A DNA stretch of 64,000 bases. Origin: Salmonella enterica subsp. enterica serovar Choleraesuis (GTDB lineage Bacteria > Pseudomonadota > Gammaproteobacteria > Enterobacterales > Enterobacteriaceae). The DNA is taken from NCBI GenBank assembly GCA_022846635.1, contig AP025685.1, positions 1,116,001-1,180,000 of the forward strand. The letters run 5' to 3'. Below the pieces are notes generated by a model. The model was not told where the DNA came from. It searched no databases and saw nothing but the letters and a program-made list of their open reading frames with translations. The number at the start of each line of letters is the position of its first letter. Position 1 is the first letter of the stretch. A program made the translations under genes and the position numbers. Positions 45,934 through 55,475 of this stretch are shown piece after piece.

Positions 45934-45947
45934 GGTAAAAACAAAAA

Positions 45948-45970
45948 CAGGAGCCTCAGGCTCCTGTTTT
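45948..45970. terminator. terminator between alaC and ypdK
   Basis: Stem CAGGAGCC / GGCTCCTG with a TCA loop and A-run/T-run flanks, after alaC and also beyond the convergent ypdK stop. Confidence 0.88.
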
Positions 45971-45984
45971 TAGTTCGGGTAGGG

Positions 45985-46056
45985 TCATACCATAAGGAAA
46001 AAAGTACCGGCCCACAGCAGAATTATCACTGATATACCCATCAGAAAATATTTCAC
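45985..46056 (-). CDS. ypdK: 23-residue membrane peptide YpdK
   Basis: On the minus strand a GTG at 46056 opens a 23-codon frame reading MKYFLMGISVIILLWAGTFF followed by LMV and TGA. This is very close to my recollection of the E. coli small membrane protein YpdK (MKYFFMGISFMVIVWAGTFA...). A GGAG lies 8 bases upstream of the GTG. The whole peptide is one membrane helix. E. coli ypdK is in the same neighbourhood, next to alaC. Function is unknown. Confidence 0.85.
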   Translation of the reverse strand: MKYFLMGISVIILLWAGTFFLMV

Positions 46057-46258
46057 TTTATTCGCTCCGCACACCGCCGTGTGCTGACTAACCATGCTGA
46101 CTCGAAAGCGGGTAACGCAGCTATAAAAAAACGGCGGCGCGACCAGAAAAATTGGGTTGCTTTCAACCGACGGCGCTAATGTACCCGCAATACGTGGGCT
46201 TCACAAGCACCTGGGCATTTAGAATTAATCGTTGCCAATAGGTGAGAATATTCGTCTG

Positions 46259-46519
46259 TCAGGAGTTAGGGTTAATCTGTACCACGGCATCATTGAGCAG
46301 AATGATGGTGTAGTCCTGGCGACTGATGCGCCAGCCGCTGGCTTTACGTTGGCTATAGGTCATCTCTTCCAGCACTCCCTGGCGATTGTCTTTTTGCGGT
46401 TCACCCATAGCCTTAATGATATCGGCGCGCGTCATACCCACATCAATATCTGACACGGTGCCTTCATGGGCGCAGGCACTCAGGGCAAATACACAAGCAG
46501 CCAAAAAGATTTTCTTCAC
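46259..46519 (-). CDS. small BamE-like lipoprotein
   Basis: The 86-residue precursor starts at GTG 46519 with VKKIFLAACVFALSAC, a lipoprotein signal with lipobox LSAC (Cys at 16). The mature part contains VSDIDVGMTRADIIKAMGEPQ, the pattern of SmpA/BamE-like small lipoproteins, then a short beta-rich tail. The frame can be extended to a TTG at 46552, but the GTG gives a conventional signal peptide. I do not recognise a specific gene name. It stands alone between ypdK and the nitrate genes. Confidence 0.75.
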   Translation of the reverse strand: MKKIFLAACVFALSACAHEGTVSDIDVGMTRADIIKAMGEPQKDNRQGVLEEMTYSQRKASGWRISRQDYTIILLNDAVVQINPNS

Positions 46520-46960
46520 TATTAAATAACCTGTAGGAAACGTTAGTAACAATTATAGGATGAGTTAATTCGCACCCACTACGGGATAAATCCGGAACCA
46601 TGGTAAGCCAATAATTGTGGCGCAGGCAGATTAGCAGAGTAGGGTAAACTACCGGTCAACCAGGTACATTTGCACTTATTTTACCAACGCCAGGCGGCGC
46701 TATTTTCCAGTGGAAGATAGCCTCAGGGCGGGATACTCAGGATGAAACAATAGGTGCATCTGCCGGTGTCAAACAATAACTTACAGCTACATCAGGGTTA
46801 TTAAGAGGCCGCGAATATGGCGGTGATAATATCAGAATATTCGCTCTAATACCCGGTTATCGAATAACTTTATGATATGAAAGAAATTAGTTTAGAAGTA
46901 AATGGTGGAGCACGGCCCCTCGTCGCCGTGTGCAACGGGGACCGGTTGGAGGAGCGAATA
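46520..46960. other. intergenic region between the lipoprotein gene and narK
   Basis: About 440 bases without a supported gene. A stem CACGGC / GCCGTG near 46911-46930 lies just beyond the narK stop on the minus strand and could be its weak terminator; there is no clear T-run. A 60-codon plus-strand frame at 46877 runs into narK and is not credible. Confidence 0.5.
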
Positions 46961-48355
46961 TCAGACGCTAGCCGGTTTTTTTCGCAGATAGAAAAACCAG
47001 GTCACAACCACGCAAACCACATAAAAGGCCAGGAAGAGTTTCAAGGCGCCTTCCGCTGAACCGGTCATCGCCAGTGAAGTACCAAACGCTTTGGGGATAA
47101 AAAATCCGCCCGCTGCGCCAATTGCCGAAATAAACCCAAGAGCTGCCGCAGAATCGGTTGCCGCCTCACGGTTAGCATCGGCTTCACTGCCACCTGCCGC
47201 CAGTACCCGACGCTGAGTATCGGCGCGAATAATGATGGCAATCATCTGGAAAGTAGAACCGCTGCCCAGCCCGGCGGTCAGAAACAGGCCCATGAATACC
47301 GCGAAGAAGGCGCTAAATGAACCGCCCTGTCCATTGACCGGCAGCGTCAGGAAAATCAGCCCGGCAAAAATTACCATCAGAACAAAGTTAATTAAGGTGA
47401 CGCGCGCGCCGCCAAAACGGTCAGACAGGAACCCTCCCACCGGACGGGCCAGAGCGCCAACCAGCGGTCCCCAGAAAGCGTAATGAAGCACCACAATGTC
47501 CGGGAACTGAGTTTTGGTCAGCATGGCAAAACCGGCGCTAAAGCCGATAAACGAGCCGAAAGTCGCCAGATACAGCAGCGCCATTACCCACATATGCAGG
47601 CGTTTGAGCACCGGCAGCTGAGCGCTGAGCGATGCGCGGGCGGTAGCGATATCATTCATGCCAAACCAGGCGGCAATAGCGAAGATAATCAGCAAAGGCA
47701 CCCATAAAAAGGCGGCATTTTGCAGCCACATAGGCTGCCCTTCCTCAGTCGCCTGCGCACCACCGGCCAGACCGCCAAACAGGGCGATAGTTATCACCAG
47801 TGGGGCAAACAGCTGCATGACGCTAACGCCAAGATTTCCCAGGCCACCGTTAAGACCCAGTGCGCCGCCCTGGCTATGTTTTGGGAAAAAGAAGCTGATA
47901 TTACCCATGCTTGAGGCGAAGTTAGCCCCCGCCACGCCGCACATCAATGCGATAACGACAAACACCCAATAAGGCGTTTGCGGGTTTTGTACCGCCATCC
48001 CCAGCCACAGGCAGGGAATTATCAAAATAATGGTGCAAAAAGCCGTCCAGCGTCGGCCGCCAAAAATCGGAATCACAAAAGAATATGGCACCCGCATTAC
48101 CGCGCCCGCCAGCGCGGGCAAAGCGGTCAGCATAAAGAGCTGGTCGGTCGTAAAGTTAAATCCTACGTGGGGCATGTTGACTGAAACGGTGCTGAACAGC
48201 TGCCATACGCAGAATGAAAGCAACAGGCAGGGGATGGAGATCCACAGATTACGGCGCGCAATACGCTGTCCGCCCTGGTTCCAGAATGTAGTGTCTTCGG
48301 GGTTCCATTTATCGAGAACGCCACGTGCAGGACGCGACCCGGAGGAGTGCGGCAT
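46961..48355 (-). CDS. narK: nitrate/nitrite transporter, NarK/NarU type
   Basis: This 464-residue major facilitator protein (NarK 463, NarU 462) has 12 helices. It exchanges nitrate for nitrite or imports nitrate. Nitrate signature motifs are visible: GNISFFFPKHSQGGALGLNG leading into GLGNLGVSVMQL (about residues 160-190), and the second at SAAALGFISAIGAAGGFFIP (about 410-430). Substrate-binding Arg residues lie in VMRVPYSF and ALARPVGGF. The gene is divergent from the narGHJI-type operon, unlike E. coli, where narK and narU run in the same direction as their reductase operons. NarK versus NarU cannot be settled here. Confidence 0.9.
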   Translation of the reverse strand: MPHSSGSRPARGVLDKWNPEDTTFWNQGGQRIARRNLWISIPCLLLSFCVWQLFSTVSVNMPHVGFNFTTDQLFMLTALPALAGAVMRVPYSFVIPIFGGRRWTAFCTIILIIPCLWLGMAVQNPQTPYWVFVVIALMCGVAGANFASSMGNISFFFPKHSQGGALGLNGGLGNLGVSVMQLFAPLVITIALFGGLAGGAQATEEGQPMWLQNAAFLWVPLLIIFAIAAWFGMNDIATARASLSAQLPVLKRLHMWVMALLYLATFGSFIGFSAGFAMLTKTQFPDIVVLHYAFWGPLVGALARPVGGFLSDRFGGARVTLINFVLMVIFAGLIFLTLPVNGQGGSFSAFFAVFMGLFLTAGLGSGSTFQMIAIIIRADTQRRVLAAGGSEADANREAATDSAAALGFISAIGAAGGFFIPKAFGTSLAMTGSAEGALKLFLAFYVVCVVVTWFFYLRKKPASV

Positions 48356-48711
48356 AAATCAGTTTCCTTAATGTCTTGCTCACAGAGTAACCGCCGGATA
48401 CATCAGGCAGCCATAACTATTGATAAATGCAGTGTTTTTTAATCCCCCACTGCTTAAGGCGTAATACATCAAACTGAGTGTGGTTCAAGCTCTTTGGTTA
48501 CGCAAATTAGCCGAATTCTACAAGTTGTTCACGCAGTAACCACATGGGGTTAACTATTCAGCAAAATTTAAATACCTGGCTACTCTGAAAAGGTATTTAT
48601 AAAAACACCTCGTAATTAGTGATGAATATTTAATTATTTTCGTGAGCAACGGCAGATACGCACCCCAGGGATTGATTTCAAAGGGTGAGGATTTGTCGAG
48701 GAGAATGTCGC
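48356..48711. other. divergent narK/narG regulatory region
   Basis: 356 bases hold both promoters. I looked for the FNR palindrome TTGAT-N4-ATCAA: only isolated half-sites occur (TTGAT at 48420, ATCAA near 48468), none with a good partner. A ribosome-binding site GAGGAGAATGTCGC precedes narG. Confidence 0.55.
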
Positions 48712-51700
48712 ATGAGTAAATTTCTTGACCGGTTCCGGTACTTTAAGGAACTGGCGGAGCCATTTGCCGATGGCTATGGCCAGACGCTGAATAACAATCG
48801 TGACTGGGAAGACAGCTACCGCCAGCGCTGGCAGCACGACAAAATTGTTCGTTCAACTCACGGTGTAAACTGCACCGGTTCCTGTAGCTGGAAGATCTAC
48901 GTCAAGAATGGTCTGGTGACCTGGGAAACCCAGCAGACGGACTACCCGGAAACCCGCCCCGATCTGCCTAATCATGAGCCACGAGGCTGCCCGCGTGGAG
49001 CAAGCTATTCCTGGTATGTCTATAGCGCCAACCGTCTTAAACACCCGCAAATCCGCCAGCATCTGCTGGAGATGTGGCGTGAAGCCCGAAGCCTTCATAC
49101 CGATCCCGTGGACGCCTGGGCCAGCATCGTCAACTCGCCGGAAAAAACGCGTACTTACAAGCAGGCGCGCGGGCGCGGTGGTCTGGTTCGCCTGAGCTGG
49201 GATGAAGCGAACGAGATTATTGCCGCCGCTAACGTATATACAGCTAAAACCGTGGGGCCAGACCGGGTTGTCGGTTTTTCACCGATCCCGGCGATGTCGA
49301 TGGTTTCCTACGCCGCGGGCGCGCGCTATCTGTCGCTTATTGGCGGCACCTGCCTGAGTTTTTATGACTGGTATTGCGATTTGCCTCCGGCATCGCCAAT
49401 GACCTGGGGCGAGCAGACGGATGTTCCTGAATCGGCCGACTGGTACAACTCCTCTTACATCATTGCCTGGGGCTCTAACGTCCCGCAGACTCGTACTCCC
49501 GACGCCCACTTTTTTACCGAAGTTCGCTACAAAGGCACTAAAACCGTTGCCGTTACGCCGGATTACGCCGAGATAGTGAAGCTGTGTGACCAGTGGCTTG
49601 CGCCTAAACAGGGCACCGATAGCGCCATGGCGCTGGCGATGGGCCACGTTATTTTGAAAGAGTTTTATCTGGAACGGCCCAGCCAGTACTTCACTGATTA
49701 TGCCCGCCGCTACAGCGACCTGCCGATGCTGGTGCTGCTTGAGGCCAGGGAAGATGGGCATCACGTTGCCGGGCGTATGCTGCGCGCCGCCGACTTAGTG
49801 GATGGCCTCGGTGAAGAGAATAATCCACAGTGGAAAACGGTAGCGATTGATGAAACCAGCAATGAGCTGGTGGCACCGCTCGGTTCTATTGGCTATCGCT
49901 GGGGTGAGAAAGGGCGCTGGAATTTGGAACAGCGCGCCGGGAATGGCCAGGATGTTTCGCTGCAGCTCAGCCTGCTCGGTAAGCATGATGGCGTGGCACA
50001 GGTTGGCTTCCCCTATTTTGGCGGCATCGAAAGCGAGCATTTTCGCCCGGTGGCGTTGACCGAAGTGTTGCATCGTCCGGTGCCGGTAAAACGCCTGACC
50101 CTGGCCGACGGCTCAGAAGCTATGGTAGCCAGCGTGTTCGACCTGATGGTTGCTAACTATGGGATAGCCCGCGACTGGGGTGATGAGCAGGTAGATGACT
50201 CCCTGTGCGCCAAAGACTACCGGGAAGTGAAAGCTTATACCCCGGCCTGGGCCGAGCGAATTACCGGTGTGCCACAGGCTAATATTTTGCAGGTAGCCCG
50301 CGAGTTTGCCGATAATGCGGATAAAACCCATGGCCGATCCATGGTTATTGTCGGCGCCGGTATCAACCACTGGTATCACATGGATATGAACTACCGGGGG
50401 ATAATCAATCTGCTGGTATTCTGCGGCTGCGTTGGGCAAACCGGCGGTGGCTGGGCGCACTACGTCGGCCAGGAAAAACTGCGGCCGCAAACCGGCTGGC
50501 AGCCGCTGGCGTTTGCGCTCGACTGGACGCGTCCGCCGCGCCATATGAACACCACTTCATTCTTCTACAACCACTCCAGCCAGTGGCGCTATGAAACCCT
50601 GGATACCGCCGAACTGCTGTCGCCGCTGGCGGATAAATCCCGCTATAGCGGCAGCCTTATCGACTTCAACGTCCGGGCCGAGCGAATGGGCTGGTTGCCT
50701 TCTTCTCCACAGCTTAACGTTAACCCGCTGACTATTGCCGCTTCGGCGGAAGCCGCGGGCCAGTCGCCGCAGGATTATGTGGTCAACGGGTTAAAAAGCG
50801 GCGCGATTCGTTTCGCCGCCGAGCAGCCCGACCGGCCGGAGAACTCCCCGCGTAACCTATTTATCTGGCGCTCGAATCTGCTGGGCTCATCCGGTAAAGG
50901 GCATGAATACATGCTCAAGTATCTTCTGGGCACCGAGCACGGCATTCAGCAAACCGACCTCGGTTCCCAGGGGCGGCAGAAGCCGGAAGAGGTTGAATGG
51001 CTCGATGAAGCGCGCGAAGGCAAGCTGGACCTTATCGTTACGCTCGATTTCCGTATGTCCACGACCTGTCTCTATTCTGACATTATTCTGCCTACGGCCA
51101 CCTGGTATGAGAAAGACGACATGAATACTTCGGATATGCATCCGTTTATTCATCCGCTTTCAGCGGCTATCGATCCCTGCTGGGAAGCGCGCAGCGACTG
51201 GGAGATTTACAAGGGCATCGCCCGCGAATTCTCCAAAGTATGCGTCGGCCATTTAGGTGAAGAGACAGACCTGGTGACTCTGCCCATTCAGCATGATTCG
51301 CCGGGTGAGCTGGGGCAAAGCGGCCAGATCCTGGACTGGAAAAAGGGTGAGTGCGACCTTATCCCTGGCAAAACCGCACCTAATCTGATGGTAGTGCAGC
51401 GTAACTACCCGCAAACCTATGAGCGCTTTACCTCGCTGGGGCCGCTGCTGGATAAGCTGGGCAACGGCAGTAAAGGTATTAACTGGGATACCAAAGAGGA
51501 GGTGGAGTTTCTCGGGCGCTTTAACCGCACCCACAGCAGCGGCAATGCCACCGGGCGACCGGTTATCGACAGCGCTAAAGACGCAGCCGAAGTTATTCTG
51601 TCACTGGCACCGGAAACCAATGGCGAAGTTGCGGTAAAAGCCTGGCGAGCGCTGGGTGAATTCACCGGACGCGATCACACTCATCTGGCACTACCTAAAC

Positions 51701-52488
51701 AGGATGTCAAAATCCGCTTCCGGGATATTCAGGCACAGCCGCGTAAAATTATCTCCAGCCCGACCTGGTCAGGCCTGGAGGACGACCACGTTTCCTATAA
51801 CGCCGGTTATACCAATGTTCATGAGCTTATCCCATGGCGCACCTTGAGCGGCCGCCAGCAGCTTTATCAGGATCATCCGTGGATGCTGGCTTTCGGTGAA
51901 AGCCTGGTGGCCTATCGCCCGCCGGTAGATACCCGAAGCGTCACGCCGTTGCTGCATGTTCGCTCCAACGGTAATCCAGAGAAGGCGCTCAACTTCCTCA
52001 CGCCGCATCAGAAATGGGGTATTCACTCCACATATAGTGACAACTTACTGATGCTGACCCTGGCACGCGGTGGTCCTCTGGTCTGGATAAGCGAGACCGA
52101 TGCCCGTGAGTTGGGTATTGAAGATAACGACTGGATTGAAGCGTTTAACACCAACGGCGCGCTATCGGCGCGTGCGGTGGTCAGCCAGCGAGTTCAGCCA
52201 GGCATGGTCATGATGTACCACGCTCAGGAGCGCACCATAAACGTCCCAGGTTCAGAGATTACCGGCCAGCGCGGCGGTATTCACAACTCGGTGACCAGGG
52301 TCAGCCCTAAACCGACTCATATGATTGGCGGCTATGCCCAGCTCGCCTATGGCTTTAACTACTACGGCACGGTGGGATCCAACCGCGATGAATTCGTGGT
52401 GGTGAGAAAAATGCGCCGCATCGACTGGCTCGACGGCGAAGGACACGATAGCGAACAACCGGCAGTAGTGCAGGGGGCTGCAAAATGA
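48712..52488 (+). CDS. narG: respiratory nitrate reductase alpha subunit, NarG/NarZ type
   Basis: Catalytic subunit carrying bis-MGD molybdenum and the FS0 4Fe-4S cluster; it reduces nitrate to nitrite at the cytoplasmic face using quinol electrons passed through NarI and NarH. From ATG 48712 it has 1258 residues (E. coli NarG 1247, NarZ 1246). FS0 ligands lie in HGVNCTGSCSWKIYV and PRGCPRGASYSW (about residues 43-95). The Mo-ligand Asp region is GGTCLSFYDWYCDLPPASP (about 215-233). No Tat signal is expected beyond the vestigial N-terminal segment. ATG overlaps the narH start by 4 bases at the end (ATGA). Assignment between the narGHJI and narZYWV isoforms is open. Confidence 0.96.
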   Translation: MSKFLDRFRYFKELAEPFADGYGQTLNNNRDWEDSYRQRWQHDKIVRSTHGVNCTGSCSWKIYVKNGLVTWETQQTDYPETRPDLPNHEPRGCPRGASYSWYVYSANRLKHPQIRQHLLEMWREARSLHTDPVDAWASIVNSPEKTRTYKQARGRGGLVRLSWDEANEIIAAANVYTAKTVGPDRVVGFSPIPAMSMVSYAAGARYLSLIGGTCLSFYDWYCDLPPASPMTWGEQTDVPESADWYNSSYIIAWGSNVPQTRTPDAHFFTEVRYKGTKTVAVTPDYAEIVKLCDQWLAPKQGTDSAMALAMGHVILKEFYLERPSQYFTDYARRYSDLPMLVLLEAREDGHHVAGRMLRAADLVDGLGEENNPQWKTVAIDETSNELVAPLGSIGYRWGEKGRWNLEQRAGNGQDVSLQLSLLGKHDGVAQVGFPYFGGIESEHFRPVALTEVLHRPVPVKRLTLADGSEAMVASVFDLMVANYGIARDWGDEQVDDSLCAKDYREVKAYTPAWAERITGVPQANILQVAREFADNADKTHGRSMVIVGAGINHWYHMDMNYRGIINLLVFCGCVGQTGGGWAHYVGQEKLRPQTGWQPLAFALDWTRPPRHMNTTSFFYNHSSQWRYETLDTAELLSPLADKSRYSGSLIDFNVRAERMGWLPSSPQLNVNPLTIAASAEAAGQSPQDYVVNGLKSGAIRFAAEQPDRPENSPRNLFIWRSNLLGSSGKGHEYMLKYLLGTEHGIQQTDLGSQGRQKPEEVEWLDEAREGKLDLIVTLDFRMSTTCLYSDIILPTATWYEKDDMNTSDMHPFIHPLSAAIDPCWEARSDWEIYKGIAREFSKVCVGHLGEETDLVTLPIQHDSPGELGQSGQILDWKKGECDLIPGKTAPNLMVVQRNYPQTYERFTSLGPLLDKLGNGSKGINWDTKEEVEFLGRFNRTHSSGNATGRPVIDSAKDAAEVILSLAPETNGEVAVKAWRALGEFTGRDHTHLALPKQDVKIRFRDIQAQPRKIISSPTWSGLEDDHVSYNAGYTNVHELIPWRTLSGRQQLYQDHPWMLAFGESLVAYRPPVDTRSVTPLLHVRSNGNPEKALNFLTPHQKWGIHSTYSDNLLMLTLARGGPLVWISETDARELGIEDNDWIEAFNTNGALSARAVVSQRVQPGMVMMYHAQERTINVPGSEITGQRGGIHNSVTRVSPKPTHMIGGYAQLAYGFNYYGTVGSNRDEFVVVRKMRRIDWLDGEGHDSEQPAVVQGAAK

Positions 52489-54023
52489 AAATACGTTCAC
52501 AAGTTGGCATGGTCATGAACCTGGATAAATGCATCGGGTGTCATACCTGCTCGGTCACCTGTAAAAACGTCTGGACGAGCCGCGAAGGCGCGGAGTATGC
52601 GTGGTTCAACAACGTTGAGACTAAACCCGGGATCGGCTACCCGCTGGATTGGGAAGATCAGGACAAATGGAAAGGCGGCTGGATCCGTAAGATCAGCGGC
52701 AAGCTTCAGCCGCGTCAGGGCGGGCGTCTTGGGGTGATGGCCAATATTTTCGCCAACCCGCATATGCCGCAAATTGATGATTACTATGAGCCTTTTGATT
52801 TTGATTATCAGCATCTGCACAAAGCGAAAGATGGCAAAGTGCAGCCGGTAGCTCGCCCGCGCTCTCTGCTCACCGGCCAGCGGATGGATAAGATCACCCG
52901 CAGTGCCAACTGGGAAGACGATCTGGGCGGTGAGTTTGCCAAACGCGCCCAGGACACTAACTTCCGAAATGTTCAGAAAGAGATGTACGGCCAGTTCGAA
53001 AGTACCTTCATGATGTATCTGCCGCGCCTGTGCGAACACTGTCTGAACCCGACCTGTGTTTCCAGCTGCCCAAGTGGCGCTATCTATAAGCGCGAAGAGG
53101 ACGGCATTGTTCTGATTGATGAAGATAAGTGCCGCGGCTGGCGGATGTGTGTCAGCGGTTGCCCGTACAAAAAAATCTACTTCAACTGGAAAAGCGGCAA
53201 ATCGGAGAAGTGCATCCTCTGTTATCCGCGTATAGAAGCGGGCCAGCCGACCATTTGCTCAGAAACTTGCGTGGGCCGAATCCGCTATCTGGGCGTGGTG
53301 CTATACGACGCCGACGCTATCGAGAAAGCGGCATCGACCGAAAATGATAAAGACCTCTACGAACGTCAGCTTTCGGTATTCCTGAATCCACATGACCCGG
53401 CGGTTATTGCTCAGGCTGAAAAAGATGGCATACCGCACAACGTTATCGAAGCCGCCCAACGCTCCCCGGTCTACAAACTGGCGATGGAATGGAAACTGGC
53501 GCTGCCGCTGCACCCGGAATATCGCACTTTACCCATGGTTTGGTATGTACCGCCGTTGTCGCCGATTCAATCCGCCGCAGACGCGGGCGTGCTGCCGCAT
53601 AAAGGTATCTTGCCGGATATCGAAGCGCTGCGTATCCCGGTGCAATATCTGGCTAACTTGCTGGCGGCAGGCGATACCAAACCGGTGGTGCAGGCGTTAA
53701 AACGCATCCTGGCAATGCGCCATTACAAACGCCGGGAAACGGTGGATGGCGTGGTTGATATCAGCGCGCTGAATGAGGTGGGGCTGAGCGAACATCAGGC
53801 TAAAGAGATGTATCGCTATCTGGCTATTGCTAACTATGAAGACCGGTTTGTTATTCCAACCAGCCACCGGGAGCTGGCTCGCGACGCCTTCCCGGAGCGT
53901 AACGGCTGCGGCTTTACCTTTGGCGATGGCTGCAAGGGAAGCAATACCAAATTCAATCTATTCAATTCAAAACGTATCGATGCTATCGATGTGGGAGCCA
54001 AAACCGGAGGGCAGGACAGGTGA
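52485..54023 (+). CDS. narH: respiratory nitrate reductase beta subunit, NarH/NarY type
   Basis: Electron-transfer subunit of 512 residues (NarH 512, NarY 514) carrying three 4Fe-4S and one 3Fe-4S cluster between NarI hemes and NarG. Cys clusters are visible in CIGCHTCSVTCKNVW (residues 16-30), CEHCLNPTCVSSCPSGAIY, CRGWRMCVSGCPYKKIYF and CILCYPRIEAGQPTICSETC. The Trp in CRGWRMC replaces a Cys and defines the 3Fe-4S cluster, as in the known enzymes. Its ATG overlaps narG (ATGA), and its stop overlaps the GTG of narJ (GTGA). Confidence 0.97.
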   Translation: MKIRSQVGMVMNLDKCIGCHTCSVTCKNVWTSREGAEYAWFNNVETKPGIGYPLDWEDQDKWKGGWIRKISGKLQPRQGGRLGVMANIFANPHMPQIDDYYEPFDFDYQHLHKAKDGKVQPVARPRSLLTGQRMDKITRSANWEDDLGGEFAKRAQDTNFRNVQKEMYGQFESTFMMYLPRLCEHCLNPTCVSSCPSGAIYKREEDGIVLIDEDKCRGWRMCVSGCPYKKIYFNWKSGKSEKCILCYPRIEAGQPTICSETCVGRIRYLGVVLYDADAIEKAASTENDKDLYERQLSVFLNPHDPAVIAQAEKDGIPHNVIEAAQRSPVYKLAMEWKLALPLHPEYRTLPMVWYVPPLSPIQSAADAGVLPHKGILPDIEALRIPVQYLANLLAAGDTKPVVQALKRILAMRHYKRRETVDGVVDISALNEVGLSEHQAKEMYRYLAIANYEDRFVIPTSHRELARDAFPERNGCGFTFGDGCKGSNTKFNLFNSKRIDAIDVGAKTGGQDR

Positions 54024-54754
54024 TTAGCTTAAAAATAATCTCCTGCCTGCTGGAGTATCCCGATGAGGGATTGTGGCAGGCGCGCGAGGAACTGTGCGCA
54101 GCGCTGGAAGATGCGCCAGAACTGGGGCCCGCGCAGCGTCAGGTGCTGCAACGGCTAATCGAAGGCTATATTCAGGGGCCGCTGCTGGCGGCTCAGGCGG
54201 AATATACTCAGCTTTTCGACCGGGGAAGGGCGCTTTCGTTACTGCTGTTTGAACATGTGCACGGCGAATCGCGCGATCGCGGCCAGGCGATGGTCGACCT
54301 GCTGGAACATTACAAGGAAGCCGGGCTGGCGCTTAATAGTTATGAGCTGCCTGACCATCTTCCGCTATTCCTGGAGTTTCTGTCGCGGCTGGATGGGGCG
54401 CAGGCCAGAGAGTGGCTGGAGAGTATCGCCCCCATTCTGGCACTACTGGGGGCGCGGCTGCATCAGCGTGAAAGCCAGTTTGGCGTATTGTTCGACCTGC
54501 TATTAAAGCTCTCAGGCAGCGATGCCCGCAGCGGTAATCTTAGTGCGACCGTAGCCGAAGAGGCGCGTGACGATACGCCCGCCGCTCTGGATGCGGTGTG
54601 GGAGGAAGAGCAGGTTCGCTTTATGACGCCCCAGGACGGGGCCGGGTGCGGCGGGGACAATATTTCCGCTCATCAGCAGCGCTTTTCAGGAGCGGTTGCG
54701 CCGCAGTATCTCAACGTCGGCGAGGCGCAGACGCGCCGCCCGGAGGGAAAATGA
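54020..54754 (+). CDS. narJ: nitrate reductase molybdenum-cofactor assembly chaperone, NarJ/NarW type
   Basis: System-specific chaperone (TorD/NarJ family) that holds apo-NarGH for cofactor insertion and membrane docking. It is not part of the final enzyme. It has 244 residues, a largely helical protein with the family motifs [13 protein letters not shown] at the start, [19 protein letters not shown] near 75-95 and [15 protein letters not shown] near 110-125. The start is GTG at 54020, overlapping the narH stop as GTGA. The end overlaps the narI ATG by 4 bases. Confidence 0.95.
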   Translation: MISLKIISCLLEYPDEGLWQAREELCAALEDAPELGPAQRQVLQRLIEGYIQGPLLAAQAEYTQLFDRGRALSLLLFEHVHGESRDRGQAMVDLLEHYKEAGLALNSYELPDHLPLFLEFLSRLDGAQAREWLESIAPILALLGARLHQRESQFGVLFDLLLKLSGSDARSGNLSATVAEEARDDTPAALDAVWEEEQVRFMTPQDGAGCGGDNISAHQQRFSGAVAPQYLNVGEAQTRRPEGK

Positions 54755-55431
54755 GCCATTTTTTAACGCTATTTTTTTTCGACATCTATCCCTATATCGC
54801 CGGGACGGTATTCCTGGTGGGGAGCCTGATTCGCTATGACTATGGTCAATATAGCTGGCGGGCTGGCTCCAGTCAGATTATGGATAAACGCTGGATGCGG
54901 GTGGCTTCTAACCTGTTTCACATTGGCGTGCTTGGCGTTCTGGTTGGTCACTTTCTGGGTATGCTGACGCCACACTGGATGTACGAGTCATTTTTACCGC
55001 TGTCGGTAAAACAGCAAATGGCGATGTATATGGGCGGCGGTTGTGGCGTCATTATGCTCATTGGCGGGCTGATGCTGCTGTACCGGCGGCTGTTTAACCC
55101 CCGGGTGCGGGCCATTTCCAGTGGAGCGGATATCTTGATTCTGGTGCTGCTGCTGGTTCAGGTCACGTTGGGTTTAAGCACCATTCCCTTCTCGGCGCAG
55201 CATCCCGACGGTAGCGAGATGATGAAGCTGGTTAACTGGGCGCAGCATGTCGTGACTTTCCGCTTTGGCGCGTCGTCATATCTGGATGGCGTGGCATTTG
55301 TCTACCGGGTACACCTGGTGCTGGGGATGACGCTGTTCTTACTGTTCCCGTTTACCCGCCTGGTCCACGTCTGGAGCATTCCGCTGGAGTATTTCACCCG
55401 CCGCACTCAGCTGGTGCGTAAACGCGGGTAA
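54751..55431 (+). CDS. narI: respiratory nitrate reductase gamma subunit (cytochrome b), NarI/NarV type
   Basis: Membrane diheme cytochrome b of 226 residues (NarI 225) that oxidises quinol on the periplasmic side. It anchors NarGH, with five membrane helices. Heme-ligand His residues are available in [18 protein letters not shown] (about residues 53-66) and in [25 protein letters not shown] (His near 188 and 206, given as YRVHLVLGM and TRLVHVW). ATG 54751 overlaps the narJ stop (ATGA); a longer open frame from 54598 lies inside narJ and is rejected. It is the last gene of the operon. Confidence 0.96.
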   Translation: MSHFLTLFFFDIYPYIAGTVFLVGSLIRYDYGQYSWRAGSSQIMDKRWMRVASNLFHIGVLGVLVGHFLGMLTPHWMYESFLPLSVKQQMAMYMGGGCGVIMLIGGLMLLYRRLFNPRVRAISSGADILILVLLLVQVTLGLSTIPFSAQHPDGSEMMKLVNWAQHVVTFRFGASSYLDGVAFVYRVHLVLGMTLFLLFPFTRLVHVWSIPLEYFTRRTQLVRKRG

Positions 55432-55475
55432 TTAGGAAACGCCGTGCATTTGATATGCGCGGCGTTTTCCGGCGG

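Noticed and set aside
46877..47059. 60-codon plus-strand frame at the narK 3' end
   Set aside because: Mostly antisense to narK, no homology or good ribosome-binding site.
54598..54750. 51-codon N-terminal extension of narI
   Set aside because: It overlaps narJ in another frame; the ATGA junction at 54751 is the usual coupling and gives the family length.
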